A DNA stretch of 64,000 nt, taken from NCBI RefSeq assembly GCF_051020955.1, contig NW_027476313.1, positions 248,001 through 312,000 on the forward strand, in the 5' to 3' direction. Source of the stretch: Megalopta genalis (Eukaryota; Arthropoda; Insecta; Hymenoptera; Halictidae). The notes under the pieces are model-generated. The model was not told the DNA's origin, made no database searches, and saw nothing but the letters and a program-made list of their open reading frames with translations. Position numbers and translations under genes: made by a program. Below are positions 24,039 through 33,320 of the stretch, one piece after another. Each line of letters begins with the position of its first letter. Positions within the stretch are counted from its first letter, which is position 1.

Positions 24039-24681
24039 TTTAGTTATGGAGTGTGTTCTGGTAAATAACTGGTGCGTGCGGTGTAACTATTAAACTTTAT
24101 TTATTAAGTTGCGTAGAAGCACTTTCGGGTAACGTGACGTCGTAGCAAGAGAGGTATGAGAAGTATCGAAGGTATGCGAGGTATGAGGCGTATCGAAGGT
24201 ATGCGAGGTATGAGGGCGAGCGTCTCACTGTTGCTCTTTTTATATTTTCCTGTTTGCCCCCGGCAAGGGCTCTGGACACCCCCTGATTGGTTGACCCGCG
24301 AATGGGTTTTCCCAATCAGCGTTGTCCATCTCCTTCTCACCGCGTTGTCCCTTACGCCCTGAGCGCGTCCCGTTTTGGGACCGCGTGGTGATCGGAGTGG
24401 GTGCGTTTTTTATGATGTAACGGCCTGGGTTTTCCTCAGGGCCGTTGCGCTCGGACGTCCGGCGTTCGGGTCCGTTTTGCGTGCCCTTCGGAATTTCCCG
24501 TTATTTATGACGGTCTCGTAGGCTATCGAGAATCAGGTAAAAAAGAAACTCTACTGGCTTATTGCCATCCGCACAGAAAACAGTTTACTCAAAGATAGCC
24601 TTTTCGAAGGAGAGTCATAAATATGTTAGTCGTTTGCGCGAGAAATAAATCTTCTCTTATGCGCGCCGACTGGCCGCTACA
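24039..24681 (-). repeat. 3' LTR (643 bp)
   Basis: On the element strand it starts TGTAGCGGCC and ends CCATAACTAAA. A TATA box (TATAAAAAG, 24236-24244) and two overlapping AATAAA signals (24096-24105) define U3, R and U5 in the expected order. A 27-bp unit (GGTATGAGAAGTATCGAAGG start on the plus strand) is repeated 2.4 times at 24153-24216, close to the likely transcription start. Confidence 0.93.
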
Positions 24682-24691
24682 TCACCCCCTT
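24682..24691 (-). promoter_or_regulatory. Polypurine tract
   Basis: On the element strand AAGGGGGTGA directly abuts the 3' LTR, where reverse transcription primes plus-strand DNA. Its position and purine content are as expected for the family. Confidence 0.75.
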
Positions 24692-24763
24692 ACCAGTGCA
24701 AACGTTACTATCTCTAATATATTCGCTTATGTCAATCTTAAGGTTACTGTCGCTGGCTGTTTG

Positions 24764-27700
24764 CTACCTAACGCCTACCTGGAGCCTTTCCGGGAGTCGT
24801 ACTCTTCTACCGGAACGAGTACGGGGCTCAGGTGCGTTACTGTGACTGCTGTCTGACGTATTGCTGTGTTGTTGTCGTACGTCGTTACCAACGTACTTGT
24901 CGTCGATGATGTAGGCGGGTTTGAGCCTATCGACTGAGACGGTGGTCTCTTTGCCTCGAACCCGCACCACAAAGTTCTTTATGTCGTTGCTCCTGGATAC
25001 GACAGGGAACGGTCCGTCGTACGGATTCTGGAGGGGGCCTCGTACCGCGTCTGTCCGTATGAAGACGTGCGATGTTGTCGCGAGGTCCTTAAAGACGAAC
25101 ATCCTCCTTTGTCCGTGGCGGGAACCCTGTGTCGGTCGTATCTTGCGGAAGTGGTCGCGCAGCTGTTCTATCACCTGGGCCTGGTCGGTCGCATTGGTAT
25201 CGTTGTCGCGGAACATCTCTGCGGGGAGCTTGATGTTCTCGCCGTACACCAACTCCGCGGCTGACGACTTTAGGTCATCTCGGTACGCCGCTCGTATGCC
25301 CAGCAGAACGGCAGGTAACGCGTCGGTCCACCGGTCGTCGGCACGACATTTTATCGCCGTTTTCAGCTGCCGGTGAAAACGCTCGACCATGCCGTTTGCT
25401 GCGGGGTGGTACGCCGTAGTTCTTAGATGCTTACATCCGAGTAAGTGGTTCATTTGTCTGAACAGATGGGACTCGAACTGCCGGCCTTGATCCGTCGTTA
25501 TTCTGGCCGGTGTCCCAAAACGTGCAATCCACCCCGAAACAAAGGCACGCGCGACTGTTTCGGCTTCGATGTTCTCGAGCGGTAAAGCTTCCGGCCAACG
25601 CGTATACCTATCGATGCAGGTGAGGCAGTATCTATTGCCCCTCGACGTAGGTAGTGGTCCTACCAAGTCGAGGTGCACGTGCTCAAACCTGCACGACGGC
25701 GGCGCGAAGGTGCCTACCGGACTCGAGACATGCCTGGTGATCTTTGCTCTCTGGCACGCGAGGCAGCTCCGACTCCACTCTCGGCAATCCTTTTCCATCG
25801 ACGGCCAAACGAAACGCTGTTTTACCAGACGGATTGTCGCCTTTACACCGGGATGCGACAATCCGTGTACGGCGTCGAAAATTTGGCGTCGGAAAGGAGC
25901 CGTTATGAATGGACGCACGTTACCGGTGGAAACGTCGCAATAGACAGGCGCGTCGCTGTCTATCGTGCGTATCCGTTTCAGGTCCAACGAGGTATCAGAC
26001 GCATTTATGTACTTTTCGACTTCGCTGTCGTGCTCTTGCGAGCGTGCTAATTGTGCGTAATCGATGGACGTAACCGTCTCAACTCGCGAGAGTGCGTCTG
26101 CGACCTCGTTGTCCTTGCCGCTAACGTGTTGTATGTTCGTGGTGAACTGTCCGATAAGGTCGAGATATCGGAACTGTCTCGGCGTGCACTTGTCCAATCT
26201 TTGTTTGAACGCGAACACTATCGGTTTGTGGTCCGTGTAAATTATAAATTCGCGTCCCTCAATCGCATGGCGGAAATGCTTTACTGCTGTGTAAATCGCC
26301 AGCAGCTCGCGGTCATATGCGCTATATTTTTTTTGTGCAGGTGACAAGGCTTTCGTGCAAAAAGCTAACGGTTGCCACGAACCGCCTTGCCACTGCTGCA
26401 GCGTCGCTCCTAGCGCGAAATCTGATGCATCGACCATGATTGAGAGGCGCGAATCGTTCGACGGATGCGCCAATAGCGTCGCGTTCGCTAACGCGGTTTT
26501 TAGGTTTTCTAGCGCAGATTCCGCCTCACTCGTCCACTGCACGGGCGTGTTGCCTTTCAGCTTGCGCCCCCGCAACAGCAGATTGAGTGGAGCCTGCAAC
26601 GTGGCCGCGTCGGGTATGAATCTACGATAGAAATTGACCATACCTAGGAAACCGCGCAGTTGTTTGACTGTTGCGGGTTTCGGGTATTCGTGTATGGCCT
26701 TAACTTTCTCGGCTAGTGGCCTGGTACCCTCGGCGCTGACCTCGTAACCTAAAAACCTCACTACCGATTCCGCGAATACGCATTTGCTCGGGTTCACGAC
26801 GATGCCGTACTCCTGCAGACGTGAAAAAAGTGGTGATCGCAGGTGATCTCTATGCTCCGTCTCATTACCTGACGCCACTAGGATGTCGTCGAGGTACGCG
26901 TAGCAGAAATCCAGTCCCCTTATCACGGTGTCCATGAACCGCTGGAACGTCTGCGCTGCATTTTTCAGTCCGAAGGGCATAACTACATATTTGTACAAAC
27001 CGAACGGCGTCGTTATCGCGGTTTTCGGAATGTCCTCCGGATGGACGGGGATTTGGTGGTACGCGCGCACCAAATCGATCGTGGTAAAAATCGTCTTTCC
27101 GGACAACATTCTCGAAAAATCCTCGATGTGCGGAATCGGATAGCGGTCTGCGATCGTACGGGCATTGAGTAACCTGTAGTCTCCACAGGGTCGCCATCCG
27201 TTATCCTTCTTCGCAACCATGTGAAGGGCTGAGGCCCACTGGCTCTTAGAAGGACGGATGTGACCAAGACTTAACAGGTCCTCAAATTCCGTTCTAGCAT
27301 TTCTGAAAAGTTCGGGCGATAAACGTCGCGGCTTACTATACACTGGTGGACCTGCGGTAGTCGTAATATGGTGTGTTACCTCGTGGGTGATCGGTCTGTT
27401 CGGCCGCGCTGCTGGACGCACGAGAGACGGGAACTCCGCTAGAAGCTGCTGGTACGGCGAGTCCCCGACGATCGCCTTGATGGTCGGTGTTGTTGAGGCG
27501 GCGATCCTCCCGCTGGATGTCAACGTGGTCGTCCGGTCGAGGAGTCGTCTTCCCGCGAGGTCCACTAGTAACCCATAGTGCGCCAGGAAGTCGGCTCCGA
27601 TGATGGGTTTGGAGACGTCCGCTATCACGAATCTCCACGTGAACGACCGTCGCAACCCCAGGTCCAGGTCTGCTGGTTTCAGCCCGTACGTGCCGATGAC

Positions 27701-27775
27701 GGACCCGTTTGCCGCAAACAGTTCGTGTTTCGCTTTTTTAACGGGCCTTTGATGTACGCACGCGGTTACACGCAC
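24764..27775 (-). CDS. Pol polyprotein: protease C-terminal part, reverse transcriptase, RNase H, integrase
   Basis: The open frame encodes 1003 codons from its upstream limit at 27775. There is no genuine start: the first codon is GTG inside the protease region, so translation must enter from upstream. Residues 20-72 carry the second half of the retropepsin fold (AANGSVIG, then PIIGADFL). RT spans about 130-345 with FTTIDLVRAYHQ and catalytic YLDD at 294-297. RNase H spans about 443-565 with D449, E490 and D515. Integrase has H637, H641, C671 and C674 (zinc finger) and D703, D762, E798 (D,D35E), then a C-terminal PYDGPFPV motif near 918. All catalytic residues are present and there is no internal stop. 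It copies element RNA to DNA and integrates it. Integrity here contrasts with the broken gag and protease upstream. Confidence 0.93.
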   Translation of the reverse strand: MRVTACVHQRPVKKAKHELFAANGSVIGTYGLKPADLDLGLRRSFTWRFVIADVSKPIIGADFLAHYGLLVDLAGRRLLDRTTTLTSSGRIAASTTPTIKAIVGDSPYQQLLAEFPSLVRPAARPNRPITHEVTHHITTTAGPPVYSKPRRLSPELFRNARTEFEDLLSLGHIRPSKSQWASALHMVAKKDNGWRPCGDYRLLNARTIADRYPIPHIEDFSRMLSGKTIFTTIDLVRAYHQIPVHPEDIPKTAITTPFGLYKYVVMPFGLKNAAQTFQRFMDTVIRGLDFCYAYLDDILVASGNETEHRDHLRSPLFSRLQEYGIVVNPSKCVFAESVVRFLGYEVSAEGTRPLAEKVKAIHEYPKPATVKQLRGFLGMVNFYRRFIPDAATLQAPLNLLLRGRKLKGNTPVQWTSEAESALENLKTALANATLLAHPSNDSRLSIMVDASDFALGATLQQWQGGSWQPLAFCTKALSPAQKKYSAYDRELLAIYTAVKHFRHAIEGREFIIYTDHKPIVFAFKQRLDKCTPRQFRYLDLIGQFTTNIQHVSGKDNEVADALSRVETVTSIDYAQLARSQEHDSEVEKYINASDTSLDLKRIRTIDSDAPVYCDVSTGNVRPFITAPFRRQIFDAVHGLSHPGVKATIRLVKQRFVWPSMEKDCREWSRSCLACQRAKITRHVSSPVGTFAPPSCRFEHVHLDLVGPLPTSRGNRYCLTCIDRYTRWPEALPLENIEAETVARAFVSGWIARFGTPARITTDQGRQFESHLFRQMNHLLGCKHLRTTAYHPAANGMVERFHRQLKTAIKCRADDRWTDALPAVLLGIRAAYRDDLKSSAAELVYGENIKLPAEMFRDNDTNATDQAQVIEQLRDHFRKIRPTQGSRHGQRRMFVFKDLATTSHVFIRTDAVRGPLQNPYDGPFPVVSRSNDIKNFVVRVRGKETTVSVDRLKPAYIIDDKYVGNDVRQQHSNTSDSSHSNAPEPRTRSGRRVRLPERLQVGVR

Positions 27776-27887
27776 AGGTCTGAACCGGTGTCTATAAGGT
27801 ATTCTTCGTTCTTGCTGCGTTCAAGAATGAAGAGGCGGCGGGTCCGCGGTCCATCACAATTTGCCGCATTTACCGTGATGCCCGATC
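27766..27887 (-). pseudogene. Protease N-terminal part, reached by -1 frameshift from gag, then broken
   Basis: After the frameshift site the -1 frame reads GITVNAANCDGPRTRRLFIL and then LIDTGSD, the retropepsin active site (Asp codon 27790-27792), and closes at TAA 27766-27768 three codons after the active-site segment. The remainder of the protease is open in another frame (pol ORF). Either one base was lost around the TAA, or the TAA is a nonsense change and a base was lost a little downstream in a run of six A's (27734-27739). The second reading keeps residues closer to what I recall of the family. As it stands this copy cannot make an intact protease. Confidence 0.7.
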
Positions 27888-27894
27888 GTTTCCC
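27852..27894 (-). promoter_or_regulatory. Candidate programmed -1 ribosomal frameshift signal at gag-pro junction
   Basis: On the element strand GGGAAAC (27894 down to 27888) fits XXXYYYZ and lies in the correct phase of the gag frame (G GGA AAC), 15 bases before the gag stop TAA (27870-27872). A 7-nt spacer (27881-27887) is followed by a hairpin with a perfect 6-bp stem, CATCAC (27875-27880) with GTGATG (27852-27857). Slippage moves ribosomes exactly into the frame of the protease. Loop bases GCGG (27864-27867) could pair with CCGC at 27846-27849, so a pseudoknot is possible. Confidence 0.7.
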
Positions 27895-28681
27895 GCGTCG
27901 AATGTGCACGGCTGTCGGCACTTCGTGGATCTCGTTCCGAAGGTCTGGTGGTACCAGCAATGGTCCACGTTTCGCGGGGATGCGCTCCGGCGACGGCCTC
28001 TAGATCCCGAACGGCCGCGGTGTCTCCTCGAACGGTGCCTCGATGTTGATCGGTTATCACGGGTCCGCGGACGTGTGAGCTCGCTGACGACGAGTTTGAA
28101 TTCCTCCAGCAGGCCTCTCATTGCCTCTGTCGTCTCGGTCTGCGGGGCGGCTACGCTGGCCACGTGGGCTTGGGTTGTGCCCTCGTGTATCTGGTCCGCG
28201 ATTTGCGCCAGCTTGTTTAGCGGAATGTCTGGCTGCGCGCTTACGATCGCCCGGATCATGCTGGGTAGCCTGCCAGTCCATAATGTACCCAGAAATTTGT
28301 CCGGTACTGCCTGACCTGCCAAGTTCTGCATGTGCCGCAGAAATTGAGATGGCGATCTGTCTCCCATCTCTTCTTTTTCCAGCAGCTGCTGGATTCGTCT
28401 CCCTTCGGACGCCGGATCAGTTCGCCTTTTAGTGTCTCATACTTCTCGGTGGCCGGCGGTGATGTGATTAGGTCCTGGACCTCCAGGGCATATTTCGGTT
28501 CCAGTTGAGACATTACGTAGTTGTACTTCGTCGTGTCCGCGGTGACGCCATTCAAAGCGAACTGGCCTTCTATCTGGTGGAACCAGATCGCCGGTAGTTC
28601 GGGCCAGAACGGTGGCACTCGTATGCCGACCCGGCACACCTCAGGTAACGCGGCGTTTCCCTGGCTCATACCTGTGTCCAT
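27870..28681 (-). pseudogene. gag, about 270 codons, interrupted by one frameshift
   Basis: Start ATG 28681 (MDTGMSQGNAALPEV). The N-terminal half (VPPFWPELPAIWFHQIEGQF, then YVMSQLEP) resembles the capsid region of arthropod Ty3/gypsy gag. The frame is lost near 28405-28420, where the matching continuation moves to another frame (EEMGDRSPSQFLRHMQNLAG onward). That frame runs through an Arg/Ser-rich nucleic-acid-binding tail (RSRRHRGRSGSRGRRRS) and a Cys/His cluster (CWYHQTFG, then KCRQPC) to TAA at 27870-27872. Gag forms the particle that packages element RNA. A single indel at the break is inferred; it lies outside a homopolymer. Confidence 0.75.
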
Positions 28682-28756
28682 TTCTGCCCTTATTTTACGG
28701 CATGTCACTTGTGATTACTTCACCCAACGTTTTTTAGTCGCGCACTGCACAGTTAT

Positions 28757-28773
28757 CGCACGTCGAGTCACCA
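28757..28773 (-). promoter_or_regulatory. Probable primer-binding site
   Basis: One base after the end of the 5' LTR the element strand reads TGGTGACTCGACGTG. TGG complements the CCA end of a tRNA, as required for minus-strand priming. I cannot identify the tRNA from memory. The stretch 28682-28774 otherwise is the short leader before gag. Confidence 0.6.
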
Positions 28774-28774
28774 A

Positions 28775-29417
28775 TTTAGTTATGGAGTGTGTTCTGGTAA
28801 ATAACTGGTGCGTGCGGTGTAACTATTAAACTTTATTTATTAAGTTGCGTAGAAACACTTTCGGGTAACGTGGCGTCGTAGCAAGAGAGGTATGAGAAGT
28901 ATCGAAGGTATGCGAGGTATGAGGAGTATCGAAGGTATGCGAGGTATGAGGGCGAGCGTCTCACTGTTGCTCTTTTTATATTTTCCTGTTTGCCCCCGGC
29001 AAGGGCTCTGGACACCCCCTGATTGGTTGACCCGCGAATGGGTTTTCCCAATCAGCGTTGTCCATCTCCTTCTCACCGCGTTGTCCCTTACGCCCTGAGC
29101 GCGTCCCGTTTTGGGACCGCGTGGTGATCGGAGTGGGTGCGTTTTTTATGATGTAACGGCCTGGGTTTTCCTCAGGGCCGTTGCGCTCGGACGTCCGGCG
29201 TTCGGGTCCGTTTTGCGTGCCCTTCGGAATTTCCCGTTATTTATGACGGTCTCGTAGGCTATCGAGAATCAGGTAAAAAAGAAACTCTACTGGCTTATTG
29301 CCATCCGCACAGAAAACAGTTTACTCAAAGATAGCCTTTTCGAAGGAGAGTCATAAATATGTTAGTCGTTTGCGCGAGAAATAAATCTTCTCTTATGCGC
29401 GCCGACTGGCCGCTACA
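28775..29417 (-). repeat. 5' LTR (643 bp)
   Basis: Same ends and internal signals as the 3' LTR, with the TATA box at 28972-28980 and the 27-bp repeats at 28889-28952. It differs from the 3' LTR at three positions. It would drive the full-length transcript leftward into gag. Confidence 0.93.
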
Positions 29418-29421
29418 GCTT
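29418..29421. repeat. Target-site duplication, right
   Basis: GCTT after the 5' LTR pairs with 24035-24038. The following CAAATCCATGCGAATCAC resumes the satellite exactly as in the uninterrupted copies near 52115. Confidence 0.85.
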
Positions 29422-30184
29422 CAAATCCATGCGAATCACATGATTTAGCTTCAAATTCATGCGAATCACATGGACTAGATTCATAGCTTGATATTCTTGC
29501 GAAACAGATGGATTAGATTCAGATACTTGTGATGTACATGTTTTAGCTTCAACTGCATGCGAAACAAACGTGTTAGCTTCAAATCCAAGCGAAACACATG
29601 ATTTATCTTGAAATCAATGCGAAGTTGAAGGCTTTGCTTCAAATCCATTCGAAGCGAATGGTTTAGCTTCAAATACTTGTGATATACACGATTTATCTTC
29701 AAATGCAGGCGAAAAAAACGAGTTAGCTTCAAATCCATGCGAAACCCATGGTTTAGCTTCAAATACTTGTGATTTACATGATTTATCTTCAACTGCATGC
29801 GAAAGAAACAAATTAGCTTCAAATGCAAGCGAAACAAACCAGTAGGCTTCAAAACCGAGCAATACACATGATTTAGATTCAAATTCATTCGAAGTAGGAG
29901 GCTTAGCTTCAAATCCATGCGAAACGAATGGTTTAGCTTCAAATACTTGTGATATACATGATTTAGATTCAACTGCATGCGAAAACAACGGGTTAGCTTC
30001 AAATCCAATCGAAACACATGATTTAGCTTCAATTTCATGCAAAGTATAAGTCTTAGCTTCAAATACATGCGAAATAAATGGTTTAGCTTCAAATACATGT
30101 TTTGTACATGATTTAGCATAAACTGCATTGCGAAACAATCGAGTTAGCTTCTAATCCAAACTTCAAATCAATGCGAAGTAGTGG

Positions 30185-33100
30185 GAATGCGAAACAATCG
30201 AGTTAGCTTCAAATCCAAGCAAAACACATGATTTAGCTTCGAATCATTGCGCATTAGAAGGCTTAGCTTCAAATCCATGCGATACAAATGGTTTAGCTTC
30301 GAATACTTGTGATATACATGATTTAGCTTCAACTGCATGCGAAATAAACGAGTTAGCTTCAAATCCAAGCGAAACACATGATTTAGATTCAAATTCATGC
30401 GAAGTAGGAGGATTAGATTCAAATCCATGCGAAACGAACGGTTTAGCTTCAAATACTTGTGATATACATGATTTAGCTTTAACTGCATGCGAAACAAACG
30501 AGTTAGCTTCAAATCCAAGCGAAACACATGATTTAGATTCAAATTCATGCGACGTAGGAGGCTTAGATTCAAATCCATGCGAAACGAACGGTTTAGCTTC
30601 AAATACTTGTGATATACATGATTTAGCTTCAACTGCATGCGAAACAAACGAGTTAGCTTCAAATCCAAGCGAAACACATGATTTAGCTTCAAATCAATGC
30701 GAAGTAGTAGCCTTAGTTTCAAATTTATGCGAAACGAATGATTTGGCTTCAAATACTTGCGAATATAAGCGATATAGCTTCAACTGCATGCGAAACTAAC
30801 GAGTTAGCTTCAAATCCAAGCGAAACACATGATTTAGCTTCAATTTCATGCAAGTATAAGTCTTAGCTTCAAATACATGCGAAATAAATGGTTTAGCTTC
30901 AAATACATGTTTTATACATGATTTAGCATAAACTGCATTGCGAAACAATCGAGTTAGCTTCTAATCCAAACTTCAAATCAATGCGAAGTAGAAGGAATGC
31001 GAAACAATCGTGTTAGCTTCAAATCCAACCAAAACACATGATTTAGCTTCGAATCATTGCGCATTAGAAGGCTTAGCTTCAAATCCATGCGATACAAATG
31101 GTTTAGCTTCGAATACTTGTGATATACATGATTTAGATTCAACTGCATGCGAAACAAACGAGTTAGCTTCAAATCCAAGCGAAACACATGATTTAGATTC
31201 AAATTCATGCGACGTAGGAGGCTTAGATTCAAATCCATGCGAAACGAACGGTTTAGCTTCAAATACTTGTGATATACATGATTTAGCTTTAACTGCATGC
31301 GAAACAAACGAGTTAGCTTCAAATCCAAGCGAAACACATGATTTAGATTCAAATTCATGCGACGTAGGAGGCTTAGATTCAAATCCATGCGAAACGAACG
31401 GTTTAGCTTCAAATACTTGTGATATACATGATTTAGCTTCAACTGCATGCGAAACAAACGAGTTAGCTTCAAATCCAAGCGAAACACATGATTTAGCTTG
31501 AAATCAATGCGAAGTAGGAGCCCTAGTTTCAAATTCATGCGAATCGAATGATTTGGTTTCAAATACTTGCGAATATAAGCGATATAGCTTCAACTGCTTG
31601 CGAAACAAACGAGTTAGCTTCAAATCCAAGCGAAACACATGATTTAGCTTCAAATTCTTGCGAATCACATGGTTTAGCTTCAAATACTTGCGATGCAAAT
31701 GGTTTAGCTTCAAATACTTGTTTATACACAATTTAGCTTCAACTGCATGCGAAACAAACGAATTAGCTTCAAATCCAAGCAAAACACATGATTTAGCTTC
31801 GAATCATTGCGCATTAGAAGGCTTAGCTTCAAATCCATGCGATACAAATGGTTTAGCTTCGAATACTTGTGATATACATGATTTAGCTTCAACTGCATGC
31901 GAAATAAACGAGTTAGCTTCAAATCCAAGCGAAACACATGATTTAGATTCAAATTCATGCGAAGTAGGAGGATTAGATTCAAATCCATGCGAAACGAACG
32001 GTTTAGCTTCAAATACTTGTGATATACATGATTTAGCTTTAACTGCATGCGAAACAAACGAGTTAGCTTCAAATCCAAGCGAAACACATGATTTAGATTC
32101 AAATTCATGCGACGTAGGAGGCTTAGATTCAAATCCATGCGAAACGAACGGTTTAGCTTCAAATACTTGTGATATACATGATTTAGCTTCAACTGCATGC
32201 GAAACAAACGAGTTAGCTTCAAATCCAAGCGAAACACATGATTTAGCTTCAAATCAATGCGAAGTAGTAGCCTTAGTTTCAAATTTATGCGAAACGAATG
32301 ATTTGGCTTCAAATACTTGCGAATATAAGCGATATAGCTTCAACTGCATGCGAAACTAACGAGTTAGCTTCAAATCCAAGCGAAACACATGATTTAGCTT
32401 CAATTTCATGCAAGTATAAGTCTTAGCTTCAAATACATGCGAAATAAATGGTTTAGCTTCAAATACATGTTTTATACATGATTTAGCATAAACTGCATTG
32501 CGAAACAATCGAGTTAGCTTCTAATCCAAACTTCAAATCAATGCGAAGTAGAAGGAATGCGAAACAATCGTGTTAGCTTCAAATCCAACCAAAACACATG
32601 ATTTAGCTTCGAATCATTGCGCATTAGAAGGCTTAGCTTCAAATCCATGCGATACAAATGGTTTAGCTTCGAATACTTGTGATATACATGATTTAGATTC
32701 AACTGCATGCGAAACAAACGAGTTAGCTTCAAATCCAAGCGAAACACATGATTTAGATTCAAATTCATGCGACGTAGGAGGCTTAGATTCAAATCCATGC
32801 GAAACGAACGGTTTAGCTTCAAATACTTGTGATATACATGATTTAGCTTTAACTGCATGCGAAACAAACGAGTTAGCTTCAAATCCAAGCGAAACACATG
32901 ATTTAGATTCAAATTCATGCGACGTAGGAGGCTTAGATTCAAATCCATGCGAAACGAACGGTTTAGCTTCAAATACTTGTGATATACATGACTTAGCTTC
33001 AACTGCATGCGAAACAAACGAGTTAGCTTCAAATCCAAGCGAAACACATGATTTAGCTTGAAATCAATGCGAAGTAGGAGCCCTAGTTTCAAATTCATGC

Positions 33101-33320
33101 GAATCGAATGATTTGGTTTCAAATACTTGCGAATATAAGCGATATAGCTTCAACTGCTTGCGAAACAAACGAGTTAGCTTCAAATCCAAGCGAAACACAT
33201 GATTTAGCTTCAAATTCTTGCGAATCACATGGTTTAGCTTCAAATCCTTGCGATGCAAATGGTTTAGCTTCAAATACTTGTTTATACATAATTTAGCTTC
33301 AACTGCATGCGAAACAAACG
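30185..33320 (-). repeat. Two tandem copies of a 1560-bp super-repeat
   Basis: Equivalent points lie 1560 bp apart (30978/32538, 31504/33064, 31548/33108). 1560 is 52 monomers, so phase is kept. Each copy carries one phase-breaking block (GCATAAACTGCATTGCGAAA type). Confidence 0.8.

Larger units (their letters stand above)
24039..29417 (-). mobile_element. Ty3/gypsy-type LTR retrotransposon, 5379 bp, minus strand
   Basis: Two 643-bp direct LTRs bound gag, protease, RT, RNase H and integrase read on the minus strand (5' LTR on the right, 3' LTR on the left). RT-RNase H-integrase order is that of Ty3/gypsy. The gag Cys/His pattern CWYH-x5-G-x5-C-x3-C is one I associate with arthropod elements. 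No env-like ORF: pol stops 82 bp before the 3' LTR. Only three LTR differences were seen (24119/28855, 24137/28873, 24189/28925), about 0.5 percent, so the insertion is recent. Gag and protease are broken, so this copy is probably not autonomous. Confidence 0.95.

Noticed and set aside
24104..24340. Short ORFs inside both LTRs (78 and 72 codons)
   Set aside because: They span LTR tandem repeats and regulatory sequence, are present in both LTRs, and have no recognisable domain.
24682..24763. Env-like gene after pol
   Set aside because: Only 82 bp separate the pol stop from the 3' LTR; there is no room and no such frame.
24921..28432. Plus-strand ORFs of 65-150 codons opposite pol and gag
   Set aside because: They are antisense shadows of the intact, domain-bearing minus-strand frames.
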